Position numbers and translations under genes: made by a program. A stretch of 64,000 nucleotides of DNA, taken from the NCBI RefSeq assembly GCF_032854445.1, contig NC_088295.1, positions 21,999,385-22,063,384 of the forward strand, in the 5' to 3' direction. Positions within the stretch are counted from its first letter, which is position 1, and the number at the start of each line of letters is the position of its first letter. The DNA is from Liolophura sinensis (Eukaryota; Mollusca; Polyplacophora; Chitonida; Chitonidae). Below are positions 28,101-31,100 of the stretch, piece by piece. A model generated the notes under the pieces. The model worked only from the letters and a program-made list of their open reading frames with translations, was not told where the DNA came from and did not search any database.

Positions 28101-31100
28101 GGCCTGGAGACAGATGGCAAGCTCGGGGGAAAACTACAGGTGCTGAGGATTCTCATAGGGGACGAGGGAAAGCTGATTGTTGACTTCAAAACACAGGCAA
28201 AGTTCAGAGGTGATCACTGCTACACTGGGTTTTAATCAGATTGATGAAATAACGTCAGTGTGTTTGATAAATCATTGTATATTAGTTGAAATATAGTCTA
28301 GTATGCTGAATATAGATTCTTTGGTGTAGGTTGAGAGGCTCCACGTATCTCAGAAAAATTTCTGAACATTATGGTGTGTATCTGTTTCTGCTGAGTCATA
28401 ATGCTGTGTTACTTTAAGATTGTGATTGGTAGTATTCATTCATTTCCAGGACTGAGCCATTGAAATTCTTTTCTGCATTTATAAAGGATAAGATTCTTCT
28501 TTTCATAGGATGCTGACCCAGTAGCCTAATGTTTCTGGTTGCTTTTGTTCAGGTTTGTATGTGCCATTCCATCATACCCTCCAGGGTTTTGTGAGCAGAG
28601 TTCTCCCACCTGGAAATATGGACATCACATTTGACCTTGAACTCCTGTGGAGTCAGCAAACCTTTGACAGTCCTCAGCAGTTGTGGAGAGCCACCAGTGA
28701 TTACAATCTCAAGGTGGGCACTGGAACAGTTCTTGGGTCTGTTACACAAACTAGTTGTTAAGTTCACAATTAATTCTCATTTCTATTACCTGAGAATATG
28801 TGCTTGCTGGGCATTGTGTACATGCTTGATTTCTTGAAGATCTTGCCGGGCCTCCGTGGCGCAGTTGGTTAGCCAGCTAGCTCAGCGTAATGACCCAAGA
28901 GCCTCTCACCAGTGCAGTCGCTGTGAGTTCAAGTCAATATCATGCTGGCTTCCTCTCCTGTCATACATGGGAAGGTCCGGCAGCAACCTGTGGATGGTCT
29001 TGGGTTTCCCCCGGGCTCTGCCAGGTTTCCTCCCACCATAGTGCTGGACGCCGTCATATAAGTGAAATATTTTTGTGTACGTTGTTTAACACCAATCAAA
29101 TAAGTGATTAAATAAATACAGGTCTTGCCAATGGTGAACTTCTCCCTTCTGAGAAACCACAAATTCCATAGAACATATAAATATTCTGGATTGGATGGTG
29201 TAGTGTTTTGAAGGAGAGCAGAATCGCCAAGATTATTCTGATGCTCAACAGATTCAGCCAAGTATTTCATTTGGTAGACATCAACTATTTTATAGATTGA
29301 CAGAGACATTACTTGTGGATAACAACTCCTGGATTTATTGTATTGCCAACACAATAAATGCAGGAACTGTTATCCATAAGTAATGCCTCTGTCAATCTAT
29401 ACCACCCCAGCTCCTAAATGCCTCTGAAAGAATCCACTATTTTACTCTGTGGTTATGAAGGATGGTTTGCTCCTCCATAAATCTGCCTGCTATCATATAA
29501 AGCATTAAGATATGAAACCTGTTGAAATAAATAAAATTAATAAAAAGAGTAGTACATGTACATTTGCATTTGCCTTCATTGTAGGATTACACAGGTCAAT
29601 ATGTGATAGAGCTGATCCCTTGTTCTGTGAAGTCCACGCAGGCTTACACGGACATACAGCCCACCATCCCCTGTACAGCACATCAGCCTGAGAGGTGAGG
29701 GCCACTATGATAGATCACTGAACTCACAGTTTGTTTCATAACAGTACATGTATATGTGCTTTATTATTTCTGCCAAGGCAGTTATGAACAAATTTGGATT
29801 AAATTTTGTGCACATCATGGTGGTAATCCAGGAATTTGTTTTAATGATTCTTCATCATTATGGGACTTGAAACCAATGCAGAGTAGTGTCCCTTTGTCTT
29901 TAGTGGGCGATTTGTACATTTGACAGTGGCAGGAAAGCCTTCTAATTTCTATCTCATACTGGCATTTTGGCCGAATTAAAAGTTTGAGAGAAAGTTTAGA
30001 TTCCTTCATTGTATAAAGGATACTAATTTAAAAATTAATATTAGCTTTGTATTAAAGTTATGAAGAAAGCTATTGATAATAAAGAATTTTGATGCTGTAT
30101 TAACATGTTTTTGGGGAAACTTAGTTTACTAACATTTTGCACACGTGTATAATATCTTTCCAACACCAAAAATTCTGTGATCCCATGTCTCCTCTTTCGC
30201 TTCCTGCTTTAAAATATATGAAGACCTGAGAACTGTTGACAGAAAACAATATTTTCCATTTATTTGTCCAGGTTTGAGGTACCAATAGCTTTCCAGCAGA
30301 CAAACCGCCCTGTGCCTGTGGTCTACTCTTTGAACACAGAGTTCCAGCTCACCAATAATGAGAAGATGTTCCTGCTCGACCCCCAGGAGACCCGACTTAC
30401 CCTTGATGACCTTGATTACTCAGGAGCATTCTCAAAAGGTAAGTTTGACACTCAAATGGGCAAGAAGGTATATTTTGATAGTTGTTAAGTACAGTTCTGG
30501 TGATACAGTGATATCTTCTTTACTGATATCAATTTTACTGCTGTAACAATTTTTGGTATCCATCTCTTTGGCTGATTTGTTATACGAGTTGTGTCTGACT
30601 AAGTAGCAAGGTGAGTAGAACTGAATGTAAGACTTTCTTGTTCCAGGCCAGAAGATTTATGGCCGCGTGTTGTGGAGTCCAGAACAGGACCTGAAGACAG
30701 CCTACAAACTTGTCATTGAAAAGCTCTACTTGTGCACTGGTAAACTTGCCTCCTTCATATTTAGTGTAAACTGCCACTATCAGTTCTGCAATTTTGAACC
30801 TGATGAATGAATGTTTCAAGTTTCCCGGGAGTAATTGTACTCAGCAAATATATATAACCTTAACTCTGTTTTATATCATTTAAACTTCCATTCTCAATCC
30901 TGCAGCTCTTCACCAAATGAATGAATGATTTCTTTTAGGAGCCATTATACTCCCAAAATACATCACATCCTTGTGATATATACCTGTATTCTGCAATATG
31001 CATGTGTACTAAAAAAATTTTCATTGAATACCTTGGGAACATGATATGAATACTATTGTGTGCTGTTTCTAGGTCGTGATGGGTATGTGCCGACCTTTGA

